Shown: positions 1-12,427 of the stretch, piece by piece
How the letters are laid out: each line of letters begins with the position of its first letter
Numbering within the stretch: position 1 is the stretch's first letter
Source of the DNA: Nemesobacter sp965263275
GTDB taxonomy: Bacteria > Desulfobacterota_D > UBA1144 > Nemesobacterales > Nemesobacteraceae
Direction: 5' to 3'
Length of the DNA stretch: 64,000 nt
Assembly: GCA_965263275.1 (NCBI GenBank)
Contig: OZ253668.1
Location: 248,001-312,000 of the forward strand
Notes under the pieces: model-generated
The model's database searches: none
Told to the model about the DNA's origin: nothing
Seen by the model: the letters and a program-made list of their open reading frames with translations, nothing else
Program-made: the position numbers and the translations under genes

Positions 1-346
1 CATCCCGAACCCTGTCCGCCCATTCCACGACCGAAACGCCGTCTCCGTAAAAAAATTCCTCGTAGCCTGTATCCTCAAACTCAGGGCCGCCCGAGAGCCT
101 GTAGACGTCAAAATGAAAAAGAGGAATTCTGCCTTCATAGCAGTTCATTATTACGAAAGTCGGGCTGTTGGGTTCCTCCTTTATTCCCAGGCCGCGGGCA
201 AGACCCTTGGCAAAGACCGTTTTTCCCGCGCCCAGATCCCCCGTAAGACCCACTATTGAACCACGGGGAATGAGTTTTCCCATTATCTCACCGCAAAGCA
301 TTGTCTGTTCAGGCTTGCTGACTTCTAAGAGGAATTCGGGTTCCAT
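1..346 (-). CDS. tsaE: tRNA threonylcarbamoyladenosine biosynthesis ATPase TsaE (C-terminus cut by window edge)
   Basis: TsaE is the ATPase that works with TsaB and TsaD to put threonylcarbamoyl on A37 of ANN-decoding tRNAs. The 115 visible residues carry the family marks: a Walker A motif GDLGAGKT at residues 36-43, an SPTF motif at 61-64, HFDVYRL at 78-84 and VEWA near 107-110. The start is the ATG at 346, five bases after the stop of nnr, so the two are almost certainly cotranscribed. The last few dozen residues lie off the window. It does not appear among the supplied long reading frames because it runs off the edge. Confidence 0.93.
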   Translation of the reverse strand, partial: MEPEFLLEVSKPEQTMLCGEIMGKLIPRGSIVGLTGDLGAGKTVFAKGLARGLGIKEEPNSPTFVIMNCYEGRIPLFHFDVYRLSGGPEFEDTGYEEFFYGDGVSVVEWADRVRD

Positions 347-351
347 TTGGA

Positions 352-1908
352 CTATCTTACCGTAGAGAAGTGCTTTTCTTCCGTGGATGAAATGACGGAA
401 TTTCTTGAAGCCGGGATTTTACGTGATATTTCAGACGCCGTAAAACCCGCCGTACCTGTTTCTTCGAGAAGAAGGTCCGCAGCGTGACCGTGGAGAAAAA
501 CGCCGAGAAGACAGGACTGAAGACGGCCGTATCCCTGGGCGGCAAGCCCGCCGATTATTCCCGTAAGCACGTCTCCGGTTCCGGCCGTGGCCATAGCGGA
601 ATTTCCAGTCGGGTTTATAAACACCTCTCCGCCGGGGGTAGTGACGACTGTCCGGGCGCCTTTTAGAACTACGTAGCAGCCGTATTTTTCGGAAAACCGT
701 GTTGAGGTTCCGATACGGTCATCCTGCACCTGCTTTGTTCTAACGCCGCAGAGCCTTGCCATTTCGCCGGGATGCGGAGTTATTACCGCGGGAACTTTTG
801 TTTTTTTGAGAATATCCGGGGTCTTTGAAATTATGTTAAGCGCGTCAGCGTCAAGAGTTATCGGCACTTCGCATTGCGTTATCACCTTTTCCAGAAACTT
901 CTCGGCGCTTTTAGAGGTCGATATTCCTGGGCCGATGGCAAGCGCCGTTTTTTTTCCGTCAAGCTCTCTTAGCACTTCTTCATGCGCGTCCGGGTGGAAG
1001 GTTCCGTCCTTTGAGTCCTTGAGTGAAACGGACATTACCTCCGTAGTTTTCTCTTCCACGGCAGGGGATATGCTGTTTGGAACTCCCAGTGTGACGAGTC
1101 CGCTTCCGGCCCGAAGCGCCGCCTCGGCGCAGAGAACCGCGGCCCCGCTTTTCCCCGGAGAACCCGCAAGCACAAGAAGATGTCCGTAGGTTCCCTTGTG
1201 GGAATCGGCGGCTCTTTTCTTTATGAGTCCCCGGCATTTTTGAAACGTGAGAAGTTCGAGGGGGAGATCTTCCTCAAGCAGCCTGGGGATTGTTATGTCC
1301 GCTACGCAAAGCTTTCCCGCGTAATCCACTCCAGGGTAAATGCATATCCCAAGTTTCGCGGGAGTGAATGTGACGGTGACGTCTGCCATTACGGCAACTC
1401 CAAGAGGTCGTCCCGTGTCGGCGTCAAGTCCCGAGGGTATGTCAACGCAGACGCGCCGGGCGCTCTGGCGATTTATGAATTTTATTAGCTTTTCGTAAAA
1501 CCCTCCCACATCCCTGTCAAGTCCGGTGCCGAAAATGGCGTCGACTATAACGTCTGCGTCCTTTATTCTGGGGAGCTTTCCACCTAGTTCCCTTACCTCA
1601 GACCCGATTTCGAGAAGTGAGTCGAGATTTGTTTTTGCGTCTCCCCCGTAGCGCTCTTTTCTCTCGGCGATGTGGATGCTCACGTCCTTTCCCGAGGAAA
1701 TCAGATGGCGAGCGATTACGAAGCCGTCCCCGGCGTTATTCCCGGCGCCGCAGATAACCGCTATTCTCTTAGCCGAGGGATACTCGCCGAGGATGACCGA
1801 CGCCACGGCTCTTCCGGCGTTTTCCATCAGTACAACGCCCGGCACGCCGAATTCCTCAATCGTCCTTCGATCTATTTCCCTTGAGATCCGCTTGGTTGAG
1901 AGCTTCAT
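352..1908 (-). CDS. nnr: Bifunctional NAD(P)H-hydrate epimerase / ADP-dependent NAD(P)H-hydrate dehydratase
   Basis: This cytosolic repair enzyme rescues damaged, hydrated NADH and NADPH. Its epimerase half interconverts the R and S hydrates, and its dehydratase half restores the cofactor using ADP. The 518 residues fit the usual fused length. The YjeF N-domain occupies about residues 1-215, with GNNAGDG at 56-62. The dehydratase (ribokinase-like fold) follows from about 235, with the glycine-rich GHLLVLAGSPGKSGA segment, ITPHPGEM, and a GTGDVLTGIIGG motif near 440. Start ATG at 1908; only a weak ribosome site is visible. It lies between the Cys-rich gene upstream and tsaE downstream, a common neighbour of nnr. 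Confidence 0.95.
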   Translation of the reverse strand: MKLSTKRISREIDRRTIEEFGVPGVVLMENAGRAVASVILGEYPSAKRIAVICGAGNNAGDGFVIARHLISSGKDVSIHIAERKERYGGDAKTNLDSLLEIGSEVRELGGKLPRIKDADVIVDAIFGTGLDRDVGGFYEKLIKFINRQSARRVCVDIPSGLDADTGRPLGVAVMADVTVTFTPAKLGICIYPGVDYAGKLCVADITIPRLLEEDLPLELLTFQKCRGLIKKRAADSHKGTYGHLLVLAGSPGKSGAAVLCAEAALRAGSGLVTLGVPNSISPAVEEKTTEVMSVSLKDSKDGTFHPDAHEEVLRELDGKKTALAIGPGISTSKSAEKFLEKVITQCEVPITLDADALNIISKTPDILKKTKVPAVITPHPGEMARLCGVRTKQVQDDRIGTSTRFSEKYGCYVVLKGARTVVTTPGGEVFINPTGNSAMATAGTGDVLTGIIGGLAAQGYGRLQSCLLGVFLHGHAADLLLEETGTAGFTASEISRKIPASRNSVISSTEEKHFSTVR

Positions 1909-1936
1909 GGTTTTCTGAGGAGGATGCCAGGATTTG

Positions 1937-2218
1937 CTATTTCCCCATCCCGCCCGCTCCCGAGGGTCTTGTATCTCCGAGTTCCTCTATGTTCGCGCTG
2001 ATAAATTCCTCTGCGTGGTCGAAGCAGAAGTAGTAGGAAAGAAGAGTACTGCCGCTTCGGTTAACGGTGATCAGCTGGTAGTGGCGGCTGCAGATATCCA
2101 CATCGCACTTTATACACTGCTTGATCTGGTTCCTCTCTCCCAAAAGTTCGCATCGCTCTCCTCCAGGACTTACGTGATCGCACTGGTAGATTTCAACCTC
2201 TATAGTTTTTACCGACAA
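1937..2218 (-). CDS. Small Cys/His-rich protein, likely zinc-binding; function unknown
   Basis: A 93-residue protein I do not recognise as a named family. It has spaced cysteines and histidines in a zinc-finger-like pattern: C-D-H near 13-15, a Cys near 23, CIKCD near 35-39, C-S-R-H near 43-46, and YYFCFDH near 62-68. The last 20 residues are Gly-rich and probably unstructured. The start is a TTG at 2218, supported by a GGGGAGG ribosome site about 10 bases upstream. It ends 28 bases before nnr, so it is probably the first gene of a nnr-tsaE operon. It is transcribed divergently from the radical SAM gene. Coding status is likely but not certain. Confidence 0.6.
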   Translation of the reverse strand: MSVKTIEVEIYQCDHVSPGGERCELLGERNQIKQCIKCDVDICSRHYQLITVNRSGSTLLSYYFCFDHAEEFISANIEELGDTRPSGAGGMGK

Positions 2219-2288
2219 ATGTCTTTACCTCCCCTGAGTTTCTACTTTAATTATACAGTTTTGCGTCGGGGTTTGGTAAATCACGCGG

Positions 2289-3290
2289 ATGATTTATAAT
2301 AGACGTCAAAGAGATAATCCGATGATAGCTCCAGGACAGGCCCTAAGTGGCACATTAAAATATTTTTACATCAAGGCTACGGGAAGGCCGAAACTACTTA
2401 ATCTTGAGATAACCAAGCTTTGCAACGCCCGCTGTGATTTCTGCGATTACTGGCAGACAAGACACGAAGAGCGTCTCTCTGACTACACGCCCGTCATAAA
2501 GAAAATAAATCCCCTCGTCACGGTCATTACCGGCGGGGAGCCCATGATCAGAAAGGACCTTCCCGATATCGTAAGGCAGATAAAGGGATGCTCCATATTC
2601 ATTTTTACTTCCATGGTCACCAAGGGAGATTTCCTAACCGAGGAGAAAACCGAAGAGCTTTTCGACGCGGGGATGGACCAGATTGCCGTTTCCCTGGATT
2701 TTCCGGGGGAAAAACATGATACCTACCGAGGCATTCCCGGTCTCTGGAAAAAACTCTCAGAAACCCTTCCCAAACTAGCGGAGCGGTTTCCGGACAAAAG
2801 CCTTGTGCTAAACACCATAATAATGGAAGACAACCTCGAGGAGGTCGTCGACATAGCGAAAAAGGCAAGGGAGTGGGGCATAGCAATATCTTTTAGCTCT
2901 TACTCGGTTATGAAAACCAACAACGAAGACCACTTCGTTAAGAAGGAAGCCCTATCAAAGGTAAGTGACCTGGTCGAGGAGTTGATCTCGCTTCGAAGGG
3001 AGTGGAAGGGAACGATACTCTCGACAGAGTACTATCTTAGGGAAATCCCGGGCTATTTTGAAAGGGGAAGCGTTCCTGACTGTCTGGCGGGCATAAGCCA
3101 CATACACGTTACCCCGAGCGGTCACCTAAAACGCTGCTCCGAGATGCCCGTTGCTGCCCATTACACCGAGTATGAACCCAATCTTTACGGCAAAACCAAG
3201 TGCACTTCCTGCTGGTACAGCTGCAGGGGGGAGACCCAGAGCCCGGCGAACGTTAAAAGGGCCATGGAATACATGGGGATCTATATCTAA
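2289..3290 (+). CDS. Radical SAM protein with SPASM-like C-terminal cysteine cluster
   Basis: A 333-residue radical S-adenosylmethionine enzyme; substrate unknown. The 4Fe-4S/SAM signature CNARCDFC places the ligands at residues 45, 49 and 52. It is followed by TGGEP, the usual SAM-contact motif, near residue 81. The C-terminal part has a cysteine set (one Cys about 260, HLKRCSEM, then CTSCWYSC) typical of SPASM or twitch domains that bind auxiliary clusters. Such proteins modify peptides or lipids, but no precursor peptide is visible nearby. The start is ambiguous: ATG at 2289, or the ATG at 2322, which has a GAGAT sequence eight bases upstream. It converges on the methyltransferase gene at 3348. 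Confidence 0.85.
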   Translation: MIYNRRQRDNPMIAPGQALSGTLKYFYIKATGRPKLLNLEITKLCNARCDFCDYWQTRHEERLSDYTPVIKKINPLVTVITGGEPMIRKDLPDIVRQIKGCSIFIFTSMVTKGDFLTEEKTEELFDAGMDQIAVSLDFPGEKHDTYRGIPGLWKKLSETLPKLAERFPDKSLVLNTIIMEDNLEEVVDIAKKAREWGIAISFSSYSVMKTNNEDHFVKKEALSKVSDLVEELISLRREWKGTILSTEYYLREIPGYFERGSVPDCLAGISHIHVTPSGHLKRCSEMPVAAHYTEYEPNLYGKTKCTSCWYSCRGETQSPANVKRAMEYMGIYI

Positions 3291-3347
3291 TCTGTTCTAG
3301 CGGGGGGAATGGGTGCACTTCTGAGCTTTGCAACTCAAGTTAACAGA

Positions 3348-3947
3348 CTACTTTGCAGAGGGTAACCCCAAGTAGCGTGGGACCCGACGCTTATATGCCA
3401 AATATTTTTCACCGTATTGCTTTGAGAGCCACCGTTCTTCCGGAAAGGGAGCACTTAGGTAAAAAAAGATAGCCAGTACAAGCAGCACGATTGCCTTTGA
3501 CGAGGCTACCAATACGCCCAGAAAAACACAGGCGATCGAATAAAAAACGTATTGTGGATTCCTGCTGTATTTATACAAACCCGTTTCAATAAATCCGGCG
3601 GCTTCTCCGTGTGAGTTACGCCACCCGAGTTGCAGGAACGCGACAGTGCCAAGCGTTGCGGCAATGACAAATATGGGCAGCGCTACATAAAAGCGTAACC
3701 AGTGCGGGATATCTAAAGACGACCATTCAAAATATAAAATCAATCCGATACAAAGAACCAAAACTCTGATCGCTCCCCACAAGGATCGATATTGCCACGA
3801 GTCGCGTTTTGGCGGAGGCCAGAATTGGAAGTTCTCTTTTACTTGGCCAAGTGCCAGCATTGTCAAAAGGAAAGCGTTTGCTAAAAGGCCAATGATAAAT
3901 AGCAACGTGCCCATATTAATTAGCATAACGAAGCTGTAAAAAAACAT
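3348..3947 (-). CDS. Isoprenylcysteine carboxyl methyltransferase / phospholipid methyltransferase family membrane protein
   Basis: A 199-residue integral membrane protein with about five hydrophobic segments (near 8-32, 60-75, 86-106, 134-149 and 150-167). The C-terminal signature of the ICMT/PEMT superfamily is clear: GLYKYSRNPQYV at about 123-134, where the RNP motif binds SAM, followed by PEERWL at 169-174 and a YLAYKRRVPRYL tail. In bacteria this family methylates lipids, cysteines or isoprenoid-like groups, and the substrate cannot be told from sequence. Start ATG at 3947. It stands alone, between the convergent radical SAM gene and cysS, which lies 97 bases downstream on the same strand. 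Confidence 0.85.
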   Translation of the reverse strand: MFFYSFVMLINMGTLLFIIGLLANAFLLTMLALGQVKENFQFWPPPKRDSWQYRSLWGAIRVLVLCIGLILYFEWSSLDIPHWLRFYVALPIFVIAATLGTVAFLQLGWRNSHGEAAGFIETGLYKYSRNPQYVFYSIACVFLGVLVASSKAIVLLVLAIFFYLSAPFPEERWLSKQYGEKYLAYKRRVPRYLGLPSAK

Positions 3948-4044
3948 TAGTGTTACGAAATTGAAGTGGTATGCAATAAAGATTCACTAGGACAGACTCA
4001 AAGAGGAGTGTCGGTTGCCCTCGGCAGAACTTGAATCACGATGA

Positions 4045-5508
4045 TCAGGTTCTCTGCGCTTTCCAGTCAGTGCCGTCAGGGCGGTCTTCAAGCACGATGC
4101 CTTTGGAGCTTAGGTAGTCCCTGATCTCATCGGCCTTTTTCCAGTTTTTCTCCTTTCTGGCTGAGGTTCTCTCGTCAATGAGTTTCTCTATCTCCAAGGG
4201 GCCTATGTCGGAGAGGTTGGCGGTGGACCTTCTTTTTTCCATGTACTCGACAGGCTCCTCGGACAGCACTCCGAGCACTCCGCATATCTCCTTTATCTTC
4301 TCAAGCGCAAGGGTTGCGCTCTGAGTCTTTCCCACGGAATCAAGCGACCTGTTGATTGAACGTATCAGGTCAAAAAGATTTCCCACTACATCCGCAGTGT
4401 TGAAGTTGTCGCTCATTGAGGAATGAAAATCCTCCTCGAATTTCCTGATCGAACTTTCAAGCTCAGGATCAGAACCCTTCGCTTCCCGTGCCTCGGCCGC
4501 CCTTAGCAGGGTAAGGTATATTCTCTCAAGCGACGCCTCGCTGTCATACATGCTTTTCTCCGAGAAATCGGCGGGATTCTGATAGTGATGAGAAAGGAAG
4601 AAAAGCCTTATGGCCTCTGGGGACCATCTCTTCGTGGCCTCAGACAGGGTAAAGAAGTTCCCCAAGGATTTTGACATCTTTTCCTTGTTTATCCTTATCA
4701 GGCCGTTATGAAGCCAGTATTTTGCAAACGGTTCGCCGGATGCGGCTTCTGACTGCGCTATTTCGTTCTCATGATGCGGGAAAATAAGGTCTTTTCCCCC
4801 TCCGTGTATCTCAAAATTTGTTCCCAGATATTCCATGCTCATCACCGAGCACTCTATGTGCCAGCCGGGCCTTCCGTCTCCCCATGGGCTCTTCCAGGAC
4901 GGCTCGCCGGGTTTTGACTCCTTCCAGAGCGCGAAATCAAGAGGATCTTCTTTTTCTTCGTTTACGTCTATCCTGACTCCCTCAAGCATGTGATCAAGAG
5001 AGCGCCCGGAGAGCTTTCCGTAGCCGGGGAATTTTCTTACGGAAAAAAAGACGTTGTTGCCCGAGCGGTAGGCGAAGCCTTTTTCCATTATCTTCTCTAT
5101 AAGCGCCGTTATCTGCTCTAGATGCTCTGTTACCCGTGGCTCTACATCGGGAGTTTCAACCCCTATTGAAGCCATGTCCTCTTTGTATTCCTTTATGTAT
5201 TTCTCGGAGATCTCATCGCAGCTTACTCCTTCTTGGTTTGAGCGGTTTATTATCTTGTCGTCTATGTCGGTGAAGTTTCTCGCGAACAGTACGTCATAGC
5301 CGGCGTATCTGAGAAATCTCTGTATCACGTCAAAAGACACAGCGGAGCGGGCGTGTCCCAGATGTGCGGAATCATATACCGTAGGGCCGCAGACATACAT
5401 CCGGACCTTGTTTCCTTCAAAGGGAACAAGGTCTTCCTTTTTCTGCAAGAGAGAGTTATAGATTTTTATTCTGGTGGGTTCTTTTTTCATATTTTCAAGA
5501 GAGATCAC
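4045..5508 (-). CDS. cysS: Cysteine--tRNA ligase
   Basis: Class I aminoacyl-tRNA synthetase charging tRNA-Cys. All hallmarks are present: the zinc and cysteine-binding Cys40 in CGPTVYD, a HIGH-type HLGH at 49-52, Cys220 in WHIECSVM, His245/His246 and Glu250 in PHHENE as the remaining zinc ligands, and KMSKS at 277-281. The C-terminus has the DALR and tRNA-binding helices. At 487 residues it is normal length. The longest frame begins with GTG at 5508, but the ATG at 5490, giving MKKEPTRIKIYNS, matches the family N-terminus better. Neither has a convincing ribosome site. The rRNA operon lies on the opposite strand upstream. Confidence 0.96.
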   Translation of the reverse strand: MISLENMKKEPTRIKIYNSLLQKKEDLVPFEGNKVRMYVCGPTVYDSAHLGHARSAVSFDVIQRFLRYAGYDVLFARNFTDIDDKIINRSNQEGVSCDEISEKYIKEYKEDMASIGVETPDVEPRVTEHLEQITALIEKIMEKGFAYRSGNNVFFSVRKFPGYGKLSGRSLDHMLEGVRIDVNEEKEDPLDFALWKESKPGEPSWKSPWGDGRPGWHIECSVMSMEYLGTNFEIHGGGKDLIFPHHENEIAQSEAASGEPFAKYWLHNGLIRINKEKMSKSLGNFFTLSEATKRWSPEAIRLFFLSHHYQNPADFSEKSMYDSEASLERIYLTLLRAAEAREAKGSDPELESSIRKFEEDFHSSMSDNFNTADVVGNLFDLIRSINRSLDSVGKTQSATLALEKIKEICGVLGVLSEEPVEYMEKRRSTANLSDIGPLEIEKLIDERTSARKEKNWKKADEIRDYLSSKGIVLEDRPDGTDWKAQRT

Positions 5509-5509
5509 T

Positions 5510-5540
5510 GCGGGACCTGTTTGTCCCGCTGTATTTTTTG
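5510..5540. terminator. Hairpin GCGGGAC/GTCCCGC with trailing T-rich run
   Basis: A seven-base-pair perfect stem (5510-5516 with 5523-5529) around a six-base loop, followed by TGTATTTTTTG on the plus strand. Read on the plus strand it looks like an intrinsic terminator, but no plus-strand gene ends here. It could protect cysS from antisense transcription. Read on the minus strand it lies in the cysS leader immediately before the GTG at 5508, where it could affect translation. The role is uncertain. Confidence 0.4.
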
Positions 5541-5773
5541 AAAGAGAAATTCTACGTATTTGTTTCCTAAATTCAAGGGTAGAGTGCCTGTAAGCAAGGC
5601 GATCAGGGGTTTTTTCTCAGGATCCTATGGAGAGGCTGTAGGGGCTTTTGCTGCGGGTCGCAGGTTTTTTTCTTAAAATGCAAAAAAGCCCTTGCCAAAC
5701 CAAGACCGTCCGTTAGTATGATGGTTCACTTCATTTTTCGTTTGAATTTCAATTGTTTTTTTTCTTTAACACA

Positions 5774-5806
5774 TTGACAATCACGTATGGGTAAGTAAGC
5801 TATTTT
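5774..5806 (+). promoter_or_regulatory. Likely rRNA operon promoter
   Basis: A perfect -35 box TTGACA lies at 5774-5779, about 130 bases before the mature 16S. The -10 is less clear: TAAGCT at 5796-5801 (spacer 16) or the A/T-rich TATTTT at 5801-5806. The tandem TTTTGAAAACTGAT repeat and the boxA-like motif follow, as in an antiterminated rRNA leader. Confidence 0.5.
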
Positions 5807-5904
5807 ACCCATTTTGAAAACTGATTTTTTGAAAACTGATCTTTGAAAATTTAATAGCAGATGATAGCGGGCGAACTAGAGCAGTATCCGTAAATTCTTT
5901 AAAT

Positions 5905-7442
<1,538 letters not shown>

Positions 7443-7519
7443 TTCACGGAGATATCTGTCTCTTTTTCGCTCGTCATCTGCTTTTTATAAAAAAGTATTT
7501 GCTGCGCTTTAAAGCAACG

Positions 7520-7596
<77 letters not shown>

Positions 7597-7599
7597 GTA

Positions 7600-7672
7600 G
7601 GGGGTGTAGCTCAGTTGGGAGAGCGCCTGCTTTGCAAGCAGGAGGTCGACGGTTCGAGCCCGTTCACCTCCA
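7600..7672 (+). tRNA. tRNA-Ala (TGC)
   Basis: A 73-base cloverleaf starting three bases after tRNA-Ile. The acceptor GGGGGTG pairs with CACCTCC through one G-U pair; the anticodon is TGC in CTTTGCAAG. After discriminator A7672 the sequence is TGG, so CCA is not encoded and must be added by nucleotidyltransferase, unlike the neighbouring tRNA-Ile. Confidence 0.95.
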
Positions 7673-7777
7673 TGGAAAAAGAATTTTTGAATGCTTTTTT
7701 GATCTTTGACAACTGAATATAACGCTGAGAAACAGAATTGATCGTGTTGTTAGTATTATCGAGGATTTTCATGCCTC

Positions 7778-10727
<2,950 letters not shown>

Positions 10728-10792
10728 GAGGCTTGAAAATTCTCGATAGCAACACACAATTTCTCAGCGTTATATTCAGTTGCCAAAGGTTT

Positions 10793-10814
10793 TTCTGCCC
10801 CTCCGAGGGCAGAA
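10793..10814 (+). other. Perfect 8-bp hairpin at the end of the rRNA operon
   Basis: TTCTGCCC (10793-10800) pairs with GGGCAGAA (10807-10814) around a six-base loop. It lies just after the 23S processing stem and may mark the transcript end, but no T-run follows, so it is not a classical intrinsic terminator. Confidence 0.4.
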
Positions 10815-10828
10815 CCTCCTGAGGGCCG

Positions 10829-10858
10829 TTCCCTGCGACCCCCATTATCGTTTATAAT
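10829..10858 (+). promoter_or_regulatory. Candidate rmuC promoter very close to the start codon
   Basis: A perfect TATAAT lies at 10853-10858, only nine bases before the rmuC ATG at 10868. A poor -35, TTCCCT, lies at 10829-10834 (spacer 18). If used, the transcript would begin within a few bases of the ATG, and no ribosome site is visible between them. Confidence 0.45.
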
Positions 10859-10867
10859 AACTGTGCT

Positions 10868-12349
10868 ATGGATATTTCTGATCTGCTTACCCATCTGGGA
10901 GCAATGGCGATTGTTGCCCTTGCGTTGTTCTACTACCTGACTAGGGAAAAGGGCCGACGCGAGTCAGTTGAAACCGAACTGTCCTTTATCAGAACCGAAC
11001 TGGAAGAGTCAAAGAGCAAAGGCGTATTGCTTGAAGAGGAACTTAGAAACTCGGTTGAGGCCGCAAGTGCTCTTAACGCCGAGAAAGCCTCCCTTGAATC
11101 CAGCATAAAAGAAAAAGCAACTGCTATTACGGACCGCGATTCCAGGATTTCCGAGTTCGAAAGGCAGATCGGGAAACTGAACTCCCAGGTTACTGAAAAG
11201 GAAAGTCTCCTTTCGCGGCTTGAAACCACCATAGAACAGGAAAGAAAGGGTTTCGAGGAAAAATTAACCATCCTGGATGAAGCGAAAAAAAGGCTGGGAG
11301 ATGAGTTCGAGAACCTTGGAAACAGGATTTTCGAGGATACGACGAAAAAATTCACCGACAAGAACAAGGCGGACATGGAGAATCTCCTAAACCCCCTTCG
11401 CGAACAGATAAAGGATTTCGAAAGAAAAGTCACCGATACCCACGAGAAGGCAACCACCGACAGAGCCTCCCTCAAAGTTCACATAGAGAATCTTAAGAAC
11501 CTTGGCGAGCAGATGAGTCGCGAAGCCCTTAATCTCACGACCGCTCTCAAGGGAGAATCGCAGACCCAGGGAGCTTGGGGGGAGATAGTGCTCGAAAAAG
11601 CGCTTGAGATGTCGGGCTTATCTGAGGGCAGGGAATATCACTCCCAGCCGAGCTACAAGGGGGATAACGGCAATACACTAAGACCTGACGTGATTGTTCA
11701 TCTCCCCGAGGGGAAAGACGTTATAATCGACTCCAAGGTTTCCCTTACGGCTTATGAAAGATACATGTCCTGCGAGGACGGGGAGGAGAGGAAAGATTAC
11801 CTCAGGCAGCATATTCTCTCGTTTCGAAGCCACATAAAGGAACTTAGCGCCAAGGGATATGAGGATATTCCTGAAATCACGAGCCTTAACTACGTTTTGA
11901 TGTTTATTCCGCTTGAATCCGCTTTCATGTTGGCCATAGAAAAGGAGAGGGATCTTTATGCCGAGGCTTTCGAGAAAAATGTGATAATCGTCTGTCCCTC
12001 GACTCTTCTCGCGACGCTCAGAACCATACACAGCATCTGGCAGTTTGAGTACCAGAACGCAAATGCCAGGGAAATAGCGGAAAGTGCCGGAAGAATGTAC
12101 GACAAGTTCGTAACTTTCGTTGATCACTTAAAAGATGTGGGTAGGCGCATAGAACAATCCGACCGGGCTTATCAGAGCGCAATAAACAGTCTCTGTGAGG
12201 GGAAGGGTAATCTCGTGAAAAGAGCTCTGGATCTCAGGGAGTTGGGAATAAAAACCTCAAAGGAACTTTCCCCGGATCTCTCGGAGAGATCCCAGCTCTC
12301 TGGGTACGCCGTTTCTTCCGACAAACAGACAGACGACGGGTCGCCGTGA
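10868..12349 (+). CDS. rmuC: DNA recombination protein RmuC
   Basis: A 493-residue member of the RmuC family, proteins that limit DNA inversion and rearrangement and carry a PD-(D/E)XK-like nuclease fold. The order is typical: an N-terminal membrane anchor (about 11-24), a long charged coiled coil (about 28-150), then the conserved RmuC domain from about 155, with GAWGE near 236, the RPDVIVHLPEGKDVIIDSKVS core near 276-295 holding the likely catalytic acidic residues and Lys, and FIPLE near 354. The start ATG at 10868 has no visible ribosome site and sits right behind a TATAAT box. It stands alone after the rRNA operon. Confidence 0.93.
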   Translation: MDISDLLTHLGAMAIVALALFYYLTREKGRRESVETELSFIRTELEESKSKGVLLEEELRNSVEAASALNAEKASLESSIKEKATAITDRDSRISEFERQIGKLNSQVTEKESLLSRLETTIEQERKGFEEKLTILDEAKKRLGDEFENLGNRIFEDTTKKFTDKNKADMENLLNPLREQIKDFERKVTDTHEKATTDRASLKVHIENLKNLGEQMSREALNLTTALKGESQTQGAWGEIVLEKALEMSGLSEGREYHSQPSYKGDNGNTLRPDVIVHLPEGKDVIIDSKVSLTAYERYMSCEDGEERKDYLRQHILSFRSHIKELSAKGYEDIPEITSLNYVLMFIPLESAFMLAIEKERDLYAEAFEKNVIIVCPSTLLATLRTIHSIWQFEYQNANAREIAESAGRMYDKFVTFVDHLKDVGRRIEQSDRAYQSAINSLCEGKGNLVKRALDLRELGIKTSKELSPDLSERSQLSGYAVSSDKQTDDGSP

Positions 12350-12427
12350 CCTGTCGTATTTAGAAAAAAGAGGGGAAATCGTGTACGATTCCACTTCTTA
12401 AATTCGATATCTAGAGAGGTAGAAAGA

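Larger units (their letters stand above)
5509..5904 (+). other. Intergenic region between cysS and the rRNA operon, with rrn leader
   Basis: This 396-base stretch holds no gene. From left to right I see a hairpin at 5510-5529, an imperfect inverted repeat (about 5640-5651 with 5679-5693), a 17-base sequence at 5721-5737 that recurs at 27626-27642, and a TTGACA box. It then carries a tandem 14-base repeat TTTTGAAAACTGAT (5812-5825 and 5827-5840), followed by a boxA-like GATCTTTGA. The sequence around 5852-5875 is complementary to the sequence just after the 16S (about 7463-7485), forming the RNase III-type processing stem of the 16S precursor. Confidence 0.7.

Noticed and set aside
7597..7599. 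The three bases between the two tRNAs as an unusual fused tRNA
   Set aside because: Each cloverleaf is complete and the short spacer is common in rRNA operons.
10740..10868. A 5S rRNA after the 23S
   Set aside because: The sequence is the second half of the 23S processing stem plus a hairpin; none of the 5S conserved segments is present.
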